Assembly: GCF_900103985.1 (NCBI RefSeq)
Contig: NZ_FNIE01000005.1
Coordinates: 434,001 to 498,000 of the forward strand
Reading direction: 5' to 3'
Length of the DNA stretch: 64,000 bases
Source: Actinacidiphila guanduensis
Lineage (GTDB): Bacteria; Actinomycetota; Actinomycetes; Streptomycetales; Streptomycetaceae
The notes under the pieces were generated by a model. It was not told where the DNA came from and made no database searches. It worked only from the letters and a program-made list of their open reading frames with translations. Made by a program: the position numbers and the translations under genes. Positions 51,157 to 61,676 of this stretch are shown one piece after another (the stretch's first letter is position 1; each line of letters begins with the position of its first letter).

Positions 51157-52251
51157 ATGCCCGGAAGTGGGCCCGCGAGCAGGGCCGGAAGCGCGGCCGC
51201 GACGCCCGCGGCGACACAGCCCCGCCTGGTGGACGCCCACTGCCACGGGGTGTACCCGGGCGACCTGGGCATCGGCTCCTTCGAGGCCCGGCTGCCCGGT
51301 GCCGCGGCACCCGGCACCACCGTCTTCGACAGCCCCGAGGGCTTCGCCGTACGCCGCTGGTGCCCGCCGCTGCTCGGCCTCGAACCGCACTGCCCGCCGG
51401 CCCGCTACCTCGCCCGGCGCCGCGAACTGGGCGCCTACGAGGCGACGCGGCTGCTGCTGCGCGGCGCGGGCATCGCCGCCTACGTCGTCGACACCGGCGA
51501 GGTGGGGGAGTTGACACCGCCCAAGGAGCTGGGGGCGGCCGGGCACGCGCCCGCGCGGGAGGCGGTACGGCTGGAGCAGGCCGCCCAGCAGGTCGCCGAC
51601 ACCTCCGGCACGGTGGACGCCTTCCTGGGGAACCTCGCCGAGGCCGTGCACGGCGCCGCGCTCGACGTGGCCGCCTTCTCCTGCCGTACCGATCCGGCCG
51701 CCCAGGACACCGCCGAGGACACCGGGCCGCCCCCGCTGTCCGAGGTCCGGCGGGCGGCCGGTCGCTGGCTGGCGACGCGCCGGGTCGGCGAGCGGCCCGA
51801 CGACCCGGTGCTGCTGCGGCACCTGCGCTGGAACGCCGTCGCCACCGGGTTGCCGCTGCTGCTGGGCTACCCCGCGGCCGGGCCCGGACCGGAGGCCGAC
51901 GCCGTCTTCCTGCGGGCGACCGGCGGGCTGGGCACCGACATCCTGCTGCTGCCGTCCCTCGCCCACGAGACGGCCGCGGCCGGCCTCGCCTGCGCGCTGC
52001 CGCACGTCCATGTGGGCGTGGCCGGCGACCCCGCGGGCGTCCTGGCCCGCACCCCCTTCGGCAAGGTGCTCTACGCCAGCGGCTCCGGCGGCCTGCCCGA
52101 GCTGTACGTCACCGCCGCCCACCGCTTCCGGGCCGCGCTGGCGCGAGCCGTCGCCTGCCGGGTCGGGGCGGGCGAGTGGTCGGGCGAGGACGGGCGGCGG
52201 GTGACGGCGCTGGTGGCGTCGGGAAACGCGGCACGGCTCTTCGCGGCGTAG
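51157..52251 (+). CDS. Amidohydrolase-like protein (TIM-barrel hydrolase)
   Basis: 364 aa from ATG 51157; the frame stays open back to a GTG at 51070. Metal-binding HxH at the start of the barrel ([16 protein letters not shown], His28 and His30), later HVHVGVAGD and the closing [17 protein letters not shown]. This order fits the amidohydrolase/FluG-type branch of the superfamily. In the last motif the usual catalytic Asp position (SD) is SG, so activity is uncertain. Substrate unknown. Confidence 0.72.
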   Translation: MPGSGPASRAGSAAATPAATQPRLVDAHCHGVYPGDLGIGSFEARLPGAAAPGTTVFDSPEGFAVRRWCPPLLGLEPHCPPARYLARRRELGAYEATRLLLRGAGIAAYVVDTGEVGELTPPKELGAAGHAPAREAVRLEQAAQQVADTSGTVDAFLGNLAEAVHGAALDVAAFSCRTDPAAQDTAEDTGPPPLSEVRRAAGRWLATRRVGERPDDPVLLRHLRWNAVATGLPLLLGYPAAGPGPEADAVFLRATGGLGTDILLLPSLAHETAAAGLACALPHVHVGVAGDPAGVLARTPFGKVLYASGSGGLPELYVTAAHRFRAALARAVACRVGAGEWSGEDGRRVTALVASGNAARLFAA

Positions 52252-52284
52252 CGGACGCGCTGCCGTGCCGGCCGGGGGCTGGTT

Positions 52285-52353
52285 ACGGACGGCCGTGACG
52301 GCTCAACGGGCGCGCTGGGTGGGTCACGGACCGCCGTGACGGCTCAACGGGCG
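52285..52353. repeat. 28-bp direct repeat, 41 bp apart, between amidohydrolase and ctaA
   Basis: Copies at 52285-52312 and 52326-52353 agree at 27 of 28 bases; common part CCGTGACGGCTCAACGGGCG. Each copy has the small dyad CCGTGACGG. Non-coding, past two convergent stop codons. Confidence 0.8.
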
Positions 52354-52369
52354 TCCCGCGGCGCCTGGT

Positions 52370-53458
52370 TCAGTGAGCGGCCTGGTGCGCCTCGTGGGTC
52401 TGCGGCACCGCGGTGCCGGACGCCGTCGCGGGCTGAGCAGTGCCCGGGGCGGCGCCTTCCGGCGTGCCCTGGGCGGGCAGCGGCTCCTGCGTGCGGGACC
52501 CGGTCCGCGGCCGCTCGGCGAAGGGCCGCTCGCGGAAGGAGAGCAGCACCCGCAGCGTGGCGATCCACACCAGGCACGCGCCGAACATGTGCAGGTCGAC
52601 CAGAGCCGCGGGCAGGTGGGTGAAGTACTGGACGTAGCCGATGACGCCCTGGCCCATCAGCACCAGGAACAGCTCGCGCACCCGGCGCTGCGGGGCCGCG
52701 GGGGCGTCCACCGCGCGCAGCACGAACCACAGAGCGACGGTCAGGCCGACCACCACCCAGGCGAAGTCGGCGTGGAGTTGGGCGATCGTCTTCCAGTCGA
52801 TCGGGATGCGCCGCACCTTGTAGCTACCGCTGGACTCACCCGGGTGCGGGCCCGCGCCGCTGACCAGGGTGCCCACGACGATCAGCACCGCGGCCGCGGC
52901 CGTCAGCACCTGCCCGAGCTGCCGCACCGGCTTGCCCACCAGCGGCCGCGCCGAGGCGTCGCCCTCGCCGACCCGCTGCCAGGTCAGCACCGCGACCGTG
53001 ATCAGGGCGGCCGAGAGCAGGAAGTGGAAGGAGACGACGTAGGGGTTGAGCTTGGTCAGGACGGTCAGGCCGCCCCAGACCGCGTTGAAGACGACGACCC
53101 AGAACTGCGCCCAGGCCAGCCGGGCGACGCCCCTGCGGGCGGGCTTCATCGCCCGGATCGCCACGATCGCCCAGCCGACGGTGGCGCACAGCACGTAGGT
53201 CAGCATGCGGTTGCTGATCTCGATGGTGTGGTGGATGCCCATCTCGCGGGTGCCGAGCAGGCTGTCTCCGCGGCAGGTCGGCCAGGTCGGGCAGCCCAGG
53301 CCCGAGGCCGTCACGCGGACCGCGCCGCCGGTGACCACGATGACCACGGACATGACCAGCGCGGCCATCGCGGCCCGGCGCACCGTGCGGGGGTCCGGCG
53401 TCCACCGCGCGGCGACGAAGGCGATCGGGTTGCGGGCGATCTGGGGCAGCTTGGACAC
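52370..53458 (-). CDS. ctaA: Heme A synthase (COX15/CtaA)
   Basis: 362 aa from GTG 53458. Eight membrane helices; Cys56 and Cys62 in LGCPTWPTC match the disulfide loop of the Bacillus-type CtaA; heme-ligand histidines in MGIHHTIEISNRMLTY, VSFHFLLSAALI, AQLHADFAW and LVDLHMFGACLVW. Converts heme O to heme A. The last 55 residues are a polar Pro/Ala/Thr tail. Confidence 0.95.
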   Translation of the reverse strand: MSKLPQIARNPIAFVAARWTPDPRTVRRAAMAALVMSVVIVVTGGAVRVTASGLGCPTWPTCRGDSLLGTREMGIHHTIEISNRMLTYVLCATVGWAIVAIRAMKPARRGVARLAWAQFWVVVFNAVWGGLTVLTKLNPYVVSFHFLLSAALITVAVLTWQRVGEGDASARPLVGKPVRQLGQVLTAAAAVLIVVGTLVSGAGPHPGESSGSYKVRRIPIDWKTIAQLHADFAWVVVGLTVALWFVLRAVDAPAAPQRRVRELFLVLMGQGVIGYVQYFTHLPAALVDLHMFGACLVWIATLRVLLSFRERPFAERPRTGSRTQEPLPAQGTPEGAAPGTAQPATASGTAVPQTHEAHQAAH

Positions 53459-53724
53459 GGGGCCATGGTAGGCGCTGCCTTGTGCACGGTTTCACGAGGG
53501 TCCCCGCAGGATTCAACCACTGTCCCGCCGCTGTCCTGCCCCCGATCCGCCCCCGATCCCGCCCCGGTCAGCGGCCATTCCGCCCCCGTCCCGCCCCCGC
53601 CGCGCTCCGAAAGCGCCCCGCCCACGGGGGACGGATCACCGGAAACACCCACGAGCGGGACCTCGCGGCCCGTACCATCGGCGGTCACAGCGGAAGCGGG
53701 ACGAGACGCCCGGGACGGCCCCGA
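53459..53724. other. Intergenic region upstream of the beta-helix gene
   Basis: No gene seen. Part of a 321-bp gap. 53520-53625 is a C-rich stretch with repeated GCCCCCGATCC-type strings; the rest of the gap is the 10-bp repeat array annotated next. Confidence 0.5.
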
Positions 53725-53770
53725 CGGGTCCGTGCGGGTCTGTACGGGTCTATACGGGTCTATACGGGAG
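53725..53770 (+). repeat. 10-bp helically phased repeats in the leader of the beta-helix gene
   Basis: CGGGTC recurs at 53725, 53735, 53745 and 53755, with CGGGAG at 53765 forming the ribosome binding site. Units read CGTGCGGGTC, TGTACGGGTC, TATACGGGTC, so they become more alike toward the gene. Confidence 0.8.
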
Positions 53771-53779
53771 GGGCCGCGG

Positions 53780-55078
53780 ATGACCGGCGCGCACCGGGAC
53801 GGCGTCAACCGCCGTCGGCTGCTGTACGGCGGGGCGGCCGCCGCCCTGGGTGGCGCCGGGGGCGCGGCCTGGGCGTCGGGCGCCTGGGACGCCCCCGCGC
53901 AGGGCGCGGTGCCCGCGAGCCACCCCGGATACGCCGACGTGGTCGCCGACTTCGGCGCGAAGGGCGACGGCCGTACCGACGACAGCGCCGCCTTCCGCGC
54001 CGCCTACGCCTACGCCGAGGACCGCGCCTCGTCCGGCACCGGTCGCACGGTGGTGCTGGTGCCGCCGGGCCAGTACCTGGTGACGCAGCCCGGCGCGCTG
54101 CTCGACGCCGACCAGCCCACCCGGCAGCGCAACGGCCTGCGCTTCGTCGGCGGCGGCCTGCGGATCAGCGACATCGTCTTCGCCCCGGAGCACGTGGACG
54201 CCACCGCCGGCAGCTACCTGTGCCGCAACAACGACACCTGGCAGAACATCTCCTTCGAGGGCCTGCGCTTCACCTCCGGCACCCCCGGCGCCTCGTTCTT
54301 CTCCTCCTACTCCACCGGCGGCGCGGCCAACTACCGCTTCTCGGACTGCGAGTGGATGGGCGAGTGGGAGTACGGCCTGGCGCTCGACGGCAGCAACACC
54401 AACTCCGAGATGCGCTGGGAGGCGTGCCGGGTCGGCGGCGCCTACCGCAAGGCGTTCCTGTACTCGGGCCTGTCGCAGCGCTCGCAGAACCCCGAGCAGC
54501 AGGACCAGTTCCTCAACTACTGGTTCACCGACATGAACGTCACCTTCGAGTGGGGCACCTTCCTGGAGTTCCCCTACGGCGGCTCGGTGACCTGCCGCTC
54601 GGGCAGCTACATCATCACCGGCCGCCGCCCCACCCCGGACCCCGACCACGGCTACGAGAGCGCCTTCTTCCGCTTCCCGCGCCCCTCGCACTTCGACGGC
54701 GTCCAGCGCTTCCACGCCGAGGACATCCGCTTCGAACTGCGCGACGACGCCGTGGTGGTGATCGACTGCGCCTGGAACCGCGGCACCGTGCACTTCAACG
54801 ACTGCGACGACACCGCCCACGCCTTCAAGTCCTTCTCGCCGGCTCTGCGCGCCCACCGCTACACCCCGACCGCGAACGGCCCTCTGATCCGCTACGACTC
54901 CTGCCAGCTGGTGGGCACCCACCTCTACCGCGGTGCCGAGGACGGGCAGCCCGCCGCCGCGTGCGTGCGCTACGACATGTGCCGGCTGGCCTCGCACCCG
55001 CAGGCCGGCTTCCTGGTCACGCAGGCACCGGCCGGGCCCGAGGTCGCCCGCTTCGTGGACTGCCTGCCCGCGGGGTGA
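53780..55078 (+). CDS. Tat-exported right-handed beta-helix (pectate lyase-like) protein
   Basis: 432 aa from ATG 53780 (GGGAGGGG upstream). Twin-arginine type signal NRRRLLYGGAAAALGG. The mature part opens with YADVVADFGAKGDGRTDDSAAF, the classical start of Pectate_lyase_3/GH28-like beta-helix enzymes and phage tail spikes, followed by repetitive strands with many Asn, Phe and Cys. Probably a secreted polysaccharide-active enzyme or surface protein; catalytic residues cannot be assigned. It is out of place among heme and Fe-S genes. Confidence 0.82.
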   Translation: MTGAHRDGVNRRRLLYGGAAAALGGAGGAAWASGAWDAPAQGAVPASHPGYADVVADFGAKGDGRTDDSAAFRAAYAYAEDRASSGTGRTVVLVPPGQYLVTQPGALLDADQPTRQRNGLRFVGGGLRISDIVFAPEHVDATAGSYLCRNNDTWQNISFEGLRFTSGTPGASFFSSYSTGGAANYRFSDCEWMGEWEYGLALDGSNTNSEMRWEACRVGGAYRKAFLYSGLSQRSQNPEQQDQFLNYWFTDMNVTFEWGTFLEFPYGGSVTCRSGSYIITGRRPTPDPDHGYESAFFRFPRPSHFDGVQRFHAEDIRFELRDDAVVVIDCAWNRGTVHFNDCDDTAHAFKSFSPALRAHRYTPTANGPLIRYDSCQLVGTHLYRGAEDGQPAAACVRYDMCRLASHPQAGFLVTQAPAGPEVARFVDCLPAG

Positions 55079-55127
55079 ACGCACCTGCGCCGGGCGGGGG
55101 CCGGCGGGGCCGCAGCCGTGGCGGCCG

Positions 55128-55933
55128 CTACTCCCAGCGGAAGAAGCGGGCCGCGGCCGCCAGGCCCACCACCGCCCACACCGCGAGGATGCCGAGGTCG
55201 CCCCAGGGGACGCCGGCGCCGTGCTGGAGGACGTCGCGCAGGCCGTCGGACAGCGCCGAGATCGGCAGCAGCTTCAGCACCGCCTGCACGCCGGAGGAGA
55301 ACTTGTCCATCGGCACGATCACCCCGCCGGCCACCAGCAGGAGGAGGAAGACGAGGTTCGCCGCGGCCAGGGTGGCCTCGGCCTTCAGCGTGCCGGCCAT
55401 GAGCAGGCCGAGGCCGGAGAAGGCCGCGGTGCCCAGCAGCAACAGCAGCAGCACCGACAGCGGGTTGCCGTGCGGCGACCAGCCCAGCGCGAAGGCGATG
55501 GCGACCAGCAGCAGGACCTGCAGTGCCTCGGTGACCAGCACCGAGCAGGTCTTCGCGGTCATCAGCGCCCAGCGCGGCAGCGGCGAGGCGCCCAGGCGCT
55601 TCAGGACGCCGTAGCGGCGCTCGAAGCCGGTGGCGATGGCCTGGCCGGTGAAGGCGGTGGACAGCACGGCCAGGGCGAGGATGCCCGGCGTCAGGAAGTC
55701 CACCGACTTGCCCGCCCCGGTGTCCACGATGTCCACGGCGCTGAACAGCACCAGCAGCAGCGCCGGGATGACCACGGTGAGCAGCAGCTGCTCGCCGTTG
55801 CGCAGCAGCATCCGCGTCTCCAGCAGCGCCTGGGCGCGGATCATCCGCGGCAGGGGGGCGGTGCCGGGGACGGGGGCGAAGGCGCCGGTGCCGGGCGCGG
55901 CGGTGGCCGGCGCGGGCGGGGTCACGGGGGGGA

Positions 55934-55937
<4 letters not shown>
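55128..55937 (-). CDS. ABC transporter permease (ABC-2 type)
   Basis: 269 aa from ATG 55937, overlapping the ATPase stop (ATGA). Six membrane segments in the ABC-2 pattern with a Pro-rich cytosolic N terminus, MIRAQALLETRMLLRNGEQLLL, the conserved FERRYGVLKRLGASPLPRW and GGVIVPMDKFSSGVQAVLKLLPISALSDGLR. Forms an exporter with the ATPase upstream. The substrate is unknown; position between ctaA and sufR is conserved in streptomycetes as I recall. Confidence 0.93.
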
Positions 55938-56860
<923 letters not shown>

Positions 56861-57004
56861 GGCGACGAGTCTAGGGAGGCGGCCGGCGTGTCCCGGACGG
56901 GACCCCGCGGGCGGCTGCCGCGCACCGGCCGCGGACCTGCGCGGGAGAGGCGAAGTGAGGTCACCCTAAGTGATGCGAACCACCACCTGTGGGACCGGCG
57001 GCGC

Positions 57005-57042
57005 TTGCCCGGCCGCGCGGAATTACGCAACAATGGCATTGT
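57005..57042 (+). promoter_or_regulatory. sufR promoter with overlapping SufR-type operator
   Basis: TTGCCC (57005-57010), 18-bp spacer, AACAAT (57029-57034) places +1 at the GTG start at 57041, a leaderless message. ACAATG-G-CATTGT (57030-57042) is a perfect dyad over the -10 and start codon; CAAC-N6-ATTG (57028-57041) is one base from the CAAC-N6-GTTG motif I remember for Streptomyces SufR. Confidence 0.55.
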
Positions 57043-57916
57043 GAAAAACGTCGGTGGCACCGCCCGGGAGGCGGCGGAGGAGCACACGACAGGGGAGCGG
57101 CGGACCCGCAACCGTGTCGCGCGGTCCATCCTGGGCCACGGCCCGTCCACCGCCGCCGAGCTGGCCAAGCGGCTGGGCCTCACCCAGGCCGCCGTGCGGC
57201 GGCACCTCGACGCCCTGGTGGCGGAGAACATCGTCGAGGCCCGCGACCAGCGGGTCTACGGCAGCCGCGGCCGCGGCCGCCCCGCGAAGGTCTTCGCGCT
57301 CACCGACTGCGGCCGGGACGCGTTCGACCAGTCCTACGACCAGCTGGCGGCCGACGCGCTGCGCTGGATCGCCCAGACCGCCGGCGGCGGCCCGCAGGGC
57401 GAGGCCGCGGTCTCCGCGTTCGCCCGCGCCCGGGTCGCCGCCCAGGCCGAGCGGTACCGCGCGCTGGTGGAGGCGGCCGCCCCCGAGGACCGCGCCAAGG
57501 CGCTCGCCCGCGCGCTGTCCGCTGACGGGTACGCTGCCACCGCGCGCAGCGCCCCGGCCCCGGCCGGCGGCGAGGGGCCGCGCGGCTTCGAGGGCGAGCA
57601 GCTCTGCCAGCACCACTGCCCGGTGGCGCACACCGCCGAGCAGTTCCCGCAGCTGTGCGAGGCGGAGGCCGAGGTGTTCTCGGCCCTGCTCGGCACCCAT
57701 GTGCAGCGGCTGGCCACCATCGCGCACGGCGACGGGGTGTGCACCACGTACATCCCCCGCGCGCACCAGTCCGCCGACCCCGCAGGACAGACCCGAAAAC
57801 CCGGCGGCGCCCGGGATGGTACGGCCGGCACGGCCGACAGCCCCGCGCAGCCCCCAGCACGACCCACCGACTCAGACCAGGCACCAGCCGGCACGTCCGG
57901 GAGGAACCCCGCATGA
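57041..57916 (+). CDS. sufR: Iron-sulfur cluster regulator SufR
   Basis: 291 aa from GTG 57041. Winged helix ([38 protein letters not shown]) and a C-terminal cluster-binding region [21 protein letters not shown] with Cys189, Cys193 and Cys206, then [10 protein letters not shown]. SufR holds an Fe-S cluster and represses the suf operon when clusters are plentiful. The C-terminal 50 residues are polar and variable. Stop overlaps the sufB start (ATGA). Confidence 0.95.
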   Translation: MKNVGGTAREAAEEHTTGERRTRNRVARSILGHGPSTAAELAKRLGLTQAAVRRHLDALVAENIVEARDQRVYGSRGRGRPAKVFALTDCGRDAFDQSYDQLAADALRWIAQTAGGGPQGEAAVSAFARARVAAQAERYRALVEAAAPEDRAKALARALSADGYAATARSAPAPAGGEGPRGFEGEQLCQHHCPVAHTAEQFPQLCEAEAEVFSALLGTHVQRLATIAHGDGVCTTYIPRAHQSADPAGQTRKPGGARDGTAGTADSPAQPPARPTDSDQAPAGTSGRNPA

Positions 57917-59334
57917 CTGCTCCCACGGAGACCACTCACCCGGAGCTCGAAGGAATCGGCAACTACGAGTATGGCTGGGCCGACTCCGACGTCGCCGGCG
58001 CCGCCGCCAAGCGCGGCCTGTCGGAGGCGGTGGTCCGCGACATCTCCGGCAAGAAGTCGGAGCCCGAGTGGATGCTGAAGCTCCGCCTCAAGGGTCTGCG
58101 GCTGTTCGAGAAGAAGCCCATGCCGACCTGGGGCTCCGACCTGAGCGGCATCGACTTCGACAACATCAAGTACTTCGTGCGCTCCACCGAGAAGCAGGCC
58201 GCCACCTGGGACGACCTGCCGGCGGACATCAAGAACACCTACGACAAGCTCGGCATCCCCGAGGCGGAGAAGCAGCGCCTGGTCGCCGGCGTCGCCGCCC
58301 AGTACGAGTCCGAGGTCGTCTACCACCAGATCCGCGAGGACCTGGAGGCCCAGGGCGTCATCTTCCAGGACACCGACACCGCCCTGAAGGAGCACCCCGA
58401 GCTCTTCCAGGAGTACTTCGGCACCGTCATCCCGGCCGGCGACAACAAGTTCGCCTCGCTGAACACCGCGGTGTGGTCCGGTGGCTCGTTCATCTACGTG
58501 CCCAAGGGCGTCCACGTCGAGATCCCGCTGCAGGCCTACTTCCGGATCAACACCGAGAACATGGGCCAGTTCGAGCGGACCTTGATCATCGTCGACGAGG
58601 ACGCCTACGTGCACTACGTCGAGGGCTGCACCGCGCCGATCTACCAGTCGGACTCGCTGCACTCCGCGGTGGTCGAGATCATCGTCAAGAAGGGCGGCCG
58701 CTGCCGCTACACGACGATCCAGAACTGGTCGAACAACGTCTACAACCTGGTCACCAAGCGCGCCGTCGCCTACGAGGGCGCGACCATGGAGTGGATCGAC
58801 GGCAACATCGGCTCCAAGGTGACGATGAAGTACCCGGCGGTCTACCTGATGGGCGAGCACGCCAAGGGCGAGACGCTCTCCATCGCCTTCGCCGGCGAGG
58901 GGCAGCACCAGGACGCCGGCGCCAAGATGGTGCACATGGCGCCCAACACCTCCTCGAACATCGTCTCCAAGTCGGTGGCCCGGGGCGGTGGCCGCACCTC
59001 CTACCGCGGCCTGATCGAGATCGGCGAGGGCGCGCCCGGCGCGAAGTCCAACGTGCTGTGCGACGCGCTGCTGGTCGACACCATCTCCCGCTCCGACACC
59101 TACCCCTACGTGGACGTCCGCGAGGACGACGTGTCCATGGGCCACGAGGCCACCGTCTCCAAGGTCTCCGACGACCAGCTCTTCTACCTGATGAGCCGCG
59201 GCATGACCGAGTTCGAGGCGATGGCCATGATCGTGCGCGGCTTCGTCGAGCCGATCGCCAAGGAACTGCCCATGGAGTACGCCCTGGAGCTCAACCGGCT
59301 GATCGAGCTGCAGATGGAAGGCGCGGTCGGCTGA
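57913..59334 (+). CDS. sufB: Fe-S cluster assembly protein SufB
   Basis: 473 aa, ATG overlapping the sufR stop. Scaffold subunit of SufBCD. Conserved blocks [40 protein letters not shown] with the conserved Cys, [18 protein letters not shown], and the C-terminal [11 protein letters not shown]. No intein. The protein is nearly identical to what I remember from other streptomycetes. Confidence 0.98.
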   Translation: MTAPTETTHPELEGIGNYEYGWADSDVAGAAAKRGLSEAVVRDISGKKSEPEWMLKLRLKGLRLFEKKPMPTWGSDLSGIDFDNIKYFVRSTEKQAATWDDLPADIKNTYDKLGIPEAEKQRLVAGVAAQYESEVVYHQIREDLEAQGVIFQDTDTALKEHPELFQEYFGTVIPAGDNKFASLNTAVWSGGSFIYVPKGVHVEIPLQAYFRINTENMGQFERTLIIVDEDAYVHYVEGCTAPIYQSDSLHSAVVEIIVKKGGRCRYTTIQNWSNNVYNLVTKRAVAYEGATMEWIDGNIGSKVTMKYPAVYLMGEHAKGETLSIAFAGEGQHQDAGAKMVHMAPNTSSNIVSKSVARGGGRTSYRGLIEIGEGAPGAKSNVLCDALLVDTISRSDTYPYVDVREDDVSMGHEATVSKVSDDQLFYLMSRGMTEFEAMAMIVRGFVEPIAKELPMEYALELNRLIELQMEGAVG

Positions 59335-59399
59335 CACCAGGCCGCCCCGCCCTTCCCACCGACCAGCCCGGCCCCGACCAGAAAGCACATCCAGAAGCA

Positions 59400-60566
59400 A
59401 TGGCAGAGATCACGCCCGCCGGCGCCACCACTGAGGGCGCCATCACGGTGGGGCAGCCCACCGACGCCCGGGTCGCCGCCGGGCCGTCCTTCGACGTGGC
59501 CGACTTCCCCGTACCGCACGGCCGCGAGGAGGAGTGGCGCTTCACCCCGCTGGAGCGGCTGCGCGGCCTGCACGACGGCACCGCGGAGGCGACCGGCGGG
59601 CTGCGCGTGGAGGTCACCGCGCCCGACGGCGTCACCGTGGAGACCGTCGACCGCGACGACCCGCGGCTCGGCCGGGCCGGCAAGCCCGTCGACCGGATCG
59701 CGGCCCAGGCGTACAGCTCGTTCGAGAAGGCGTCGGTGGTCACCGTCCCCAAGGACACCGTGCTCACCGAGCCGGTCCGGATCGCCGTGCACGGCGAGGG
59801 CGGCACCGCCTACGGCCACCAGGTGATCGAGGTCGGCGCCTTCGCCGAGGCGGTCGTCGTCCTGGACCACACCGGCGACACCACCCTGGCCGCGAACGTG
59901 GAGTACGTGATCGGCGACGGCGCCCGGCTCACCGTGGTCTCCGTGCAGGACTGGGACGACACGGCCGTGCACGTGGCCCAGCACACCGCGCTGGTCGGCC
60001 GCGACGCCGGCTTCAAGTCGGTCGTGGTCACCCTCGGCGGCGACGTGGTCCGGCTGCACCCGCGGGTCGTCTACGGCGGCCCCGGCGGCGAGGCCGACCT
60101 GTTCGGGCTGTACTTCACCGACCAGGGCCAGCACCAGGAGCACCGGCTCTTCATCGACCACGACACCCCGCACTGCCGCTCCAACGTCGCCTACAAGGGC
60201 GCCCTGCAGGGGCAGGATGCGCACGCGGTGTGGATCGGCGACGTGCTGATCCGGGCCGCGGCCGAGGGCACCGACACCTACGAGCTCAACCGCAACCTGG
60301 TGCTCACCGACGGCGCCCGGGTCGACTCCGTGCCCAACCTGGAGATCGAGACCGGCGAGATCGTCGGCGCCGGCCACGCGTCGGCCACCGGCCGGTTCGA
60401 GGACGAGCAGCTCTTCTACCTGATGAGCCGCGGCATCCGGGCCGAGGAGGCGCGCCGCCTGGTGGTGCGCGGCTTCTTCGGCGAACTCGTCCAGCAGATC
60501 GGCCTGGCCGACCTGGAGGAGCGGCTGATGGCGAGGATCGACGAGGAGCTGGAGGGGTCCGTCTGA
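59400..60566 (+). CDS. sufD: Fe-S cluster assembly protein SufD
   Basis: 388 aa from ATG 59400, 65 bp after sufB, without a strong ribosome binding site. SufBD beta-helix family: RKEWRFTPL-like EEWRFTPLERL, HRLFIDHDTPHCRSNVAYKG, GQDAHAVWIGDVLIR, and the shared C-terminal [13 protein letters not shown]. Partner of SufB; His and Cys in DHDTPHCRS may take part in cluster formation. Confidence 0.96.
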   Translation: MAEITPAGATTEGAITVGQPTDARVAAGPSFDVADFPVPHGREEEWRFTPLERLRGLHDGTAEATGGLRVEVTAPDGVTVETVDRDDPRLGRAGKPVDRIAAQAYSSFEKASVVTVPKDTVLTEPVRIAVHGEGGTAYGHQVIEVGAFAEAVVVLDHTGDTTLAANVEYVIGDGARLTVVSVQDWDDTAVHVAQHTALVGRDAGFKSVVVTLGGDVVRLHPRVVYGGPGGEADLFGLYFTDQGQHQEHRLFIDHDTPHCRSNVAYKGALQGQDAHAVWIGDVLIRAAAEGTDTYELNRNLVLTDGARVDSVPNLEIETGEIVGAGHASATGRFEDEQLFYLMSRGIRAEEARRLVVRGFFGELVQQIGLADLEERLMARIDEELEGSV

Positions 60567-60904
60567 TGAGCACCCCCGCTGCCCCCGCCGGCTTCGCGCG
60601 CGTATGCGCGCTGGGCGAGCTGGAGGAGGACACCCCGCACCGGGTCGAAGTGGACGGCGTGCCCGTCTCGCTGGTCCGCACCCAGGGCGAGGTGTTCGCC
60701 ATCAACGACATCTGCTCGCACGCCAACGTCTCGCTGTCCGAGGGCGAGGTGGAGGACTGCCAGATCGAGTGCTGGCTGCACGGCTCCAGCTTCGACCTGC
60801 GCACCGGCAAGCCGTCCGGGCTGCCCGCCACGCGGCCGGTCCCCGTTTACCCCGTCAAGATCGTTGGGGACGACGTGCTCGTCTCCGTCACCCAGGAGTC
60901 CTGA
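60566..60904 (+). CDS. Rieske-type ferredoxin of the suf operon
   Basis: 112 aa; start overlaps the sufD stop by one base (TGATG). Rieske ligands in CSHANVSL and CWLHGSSFD (Cys-x-His and Cys-x-x-His), as in non-heme oxygenase ferredoxin components. Cytosolic. In streptomycetes this gene is regularly found between sufD and sufC, so it is probably an electron donor or a cluster intermediate in assembly rather than a dioxygenase part. Confidence 0.93.
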   Translation: MSTPAAPAGFARVCALGELEEDTPHRVEVDGVPVSLVRTQGEVFAINDICSHANVSLSEGEVEDCQIECWLHGSSFDLRTGKPSGLPATRPVPVYPVKIVGDDVLVSVTQES

Positions 60905-60911
60905 GTCACCC

Positions 60912-61676
60912 ATGGCCACGCTTGAAATCCACGACCTGCACGTCACCGTCGAGGCCGACAACGCCACGAAGGAGATCCTCAAGGGCGTCGACCTGACCGT
61001 CAAGCAGGGCGAGACGCACGCCATCATGGGCCCCAACGGCTCCGGCAAGTCCACCCTCGCCTACTCGCTGGCCGGCCACCCCAAGTACACCGTGACCGGC
61101 GGCACCGTCACCCTCGACGGCGAGGACGTCCTCGCGATGACCGTCGACGAGCGGGCCCGGGCCGGGGTCTTCCTCGCCATGCAGTACCCGGTCGAGATCC
61201 CCGGTGTCTCCGTCTCCAACTTCCTGCGCACCTCGGCCACCGCGGTCCGCGGCGAGGCGCCCAAGCTGCGCACCTGGGTGAAGGAGGTCAAGGAGACGAT
61301 GGACCGGCTCCAGATGGACCCCTCCTTCGCCGAGCGCAACGTCAACGAGGGCTTCTCCGGCGGCGAGAAGAAGCGCCACGAGATCCTCCAGCTCGAACTG
61401 CTCAAGCCGAAGATCGCGATCCTGGACGAGACCGACTCCGGCCTCGACGTGGACGCCCTGCGGATCGTCTCCGAGGGCGTCAACCGGGTCCGCGAGAGCG
61501 GCGAGGTCGGCACCCTGCTGATCACGCACTACACGCGCATCCTGCGCTACATCAAGCCCGACTTCGTGCATGTCTTCGCCGCCGGCCGGATCGCCGAGTC
61601 CGGTGGCGCCGAGCTCGCCGACAAGCTGGAGGAAGAGGGCTACGAGTCCTATGTGAAGGGTGGCGCTGCCGCGTGA
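60912..61676 (+). CDS. sufC: Fe-S cluster assembly ATPase SufC
   Basis: 254 aa from ATG 60912. ABC ATPase: Walker A GPNGSGKST, signature FSGGEKKRHEILQL, Walker B IAILDETDSGLD and switch His in LLITHYTRIL. Energises SufBCD. The stop overlaps the sufS GTG (GTGA). Confidence 0.98.
   Translation: MATLEIHDLHVTVEADNATKEILKGVDLTVKQGETHAIMGPNGSGKSTLAYSLAGHPKYTVTGGTVTLDGEDVLAMTVDERARAGVFLAMQYPVEIPGVSVSNFLRTSATAVRGEAPKLRTWVKEVKETMDRLQMDPSFAERNVNEGFSGGEKKRHEILQLELLKPKIAILDETDSGLDVDALRIVSEGVNRVRESGEVGTLLITHYTRILRYIKPDFVHVFAAGRIAESGGAELADKLEEEGYESYVKGGAAA

Noticed and set aside
52373..55078. 901-codon plus-strand frame covering ctaA and the beta-helix gene
   Set aside because: Its first half is antisense to ctaA, which has clear membrane and heme-ligand motifs; only the part from 53780 is real.
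53750..55084. 444-codon minus-strand frame opposite the beta-helix gene
   Set aside because: Shadow frame; the plus-strand protein has a Tat signal, ribosome binding site and family motif.
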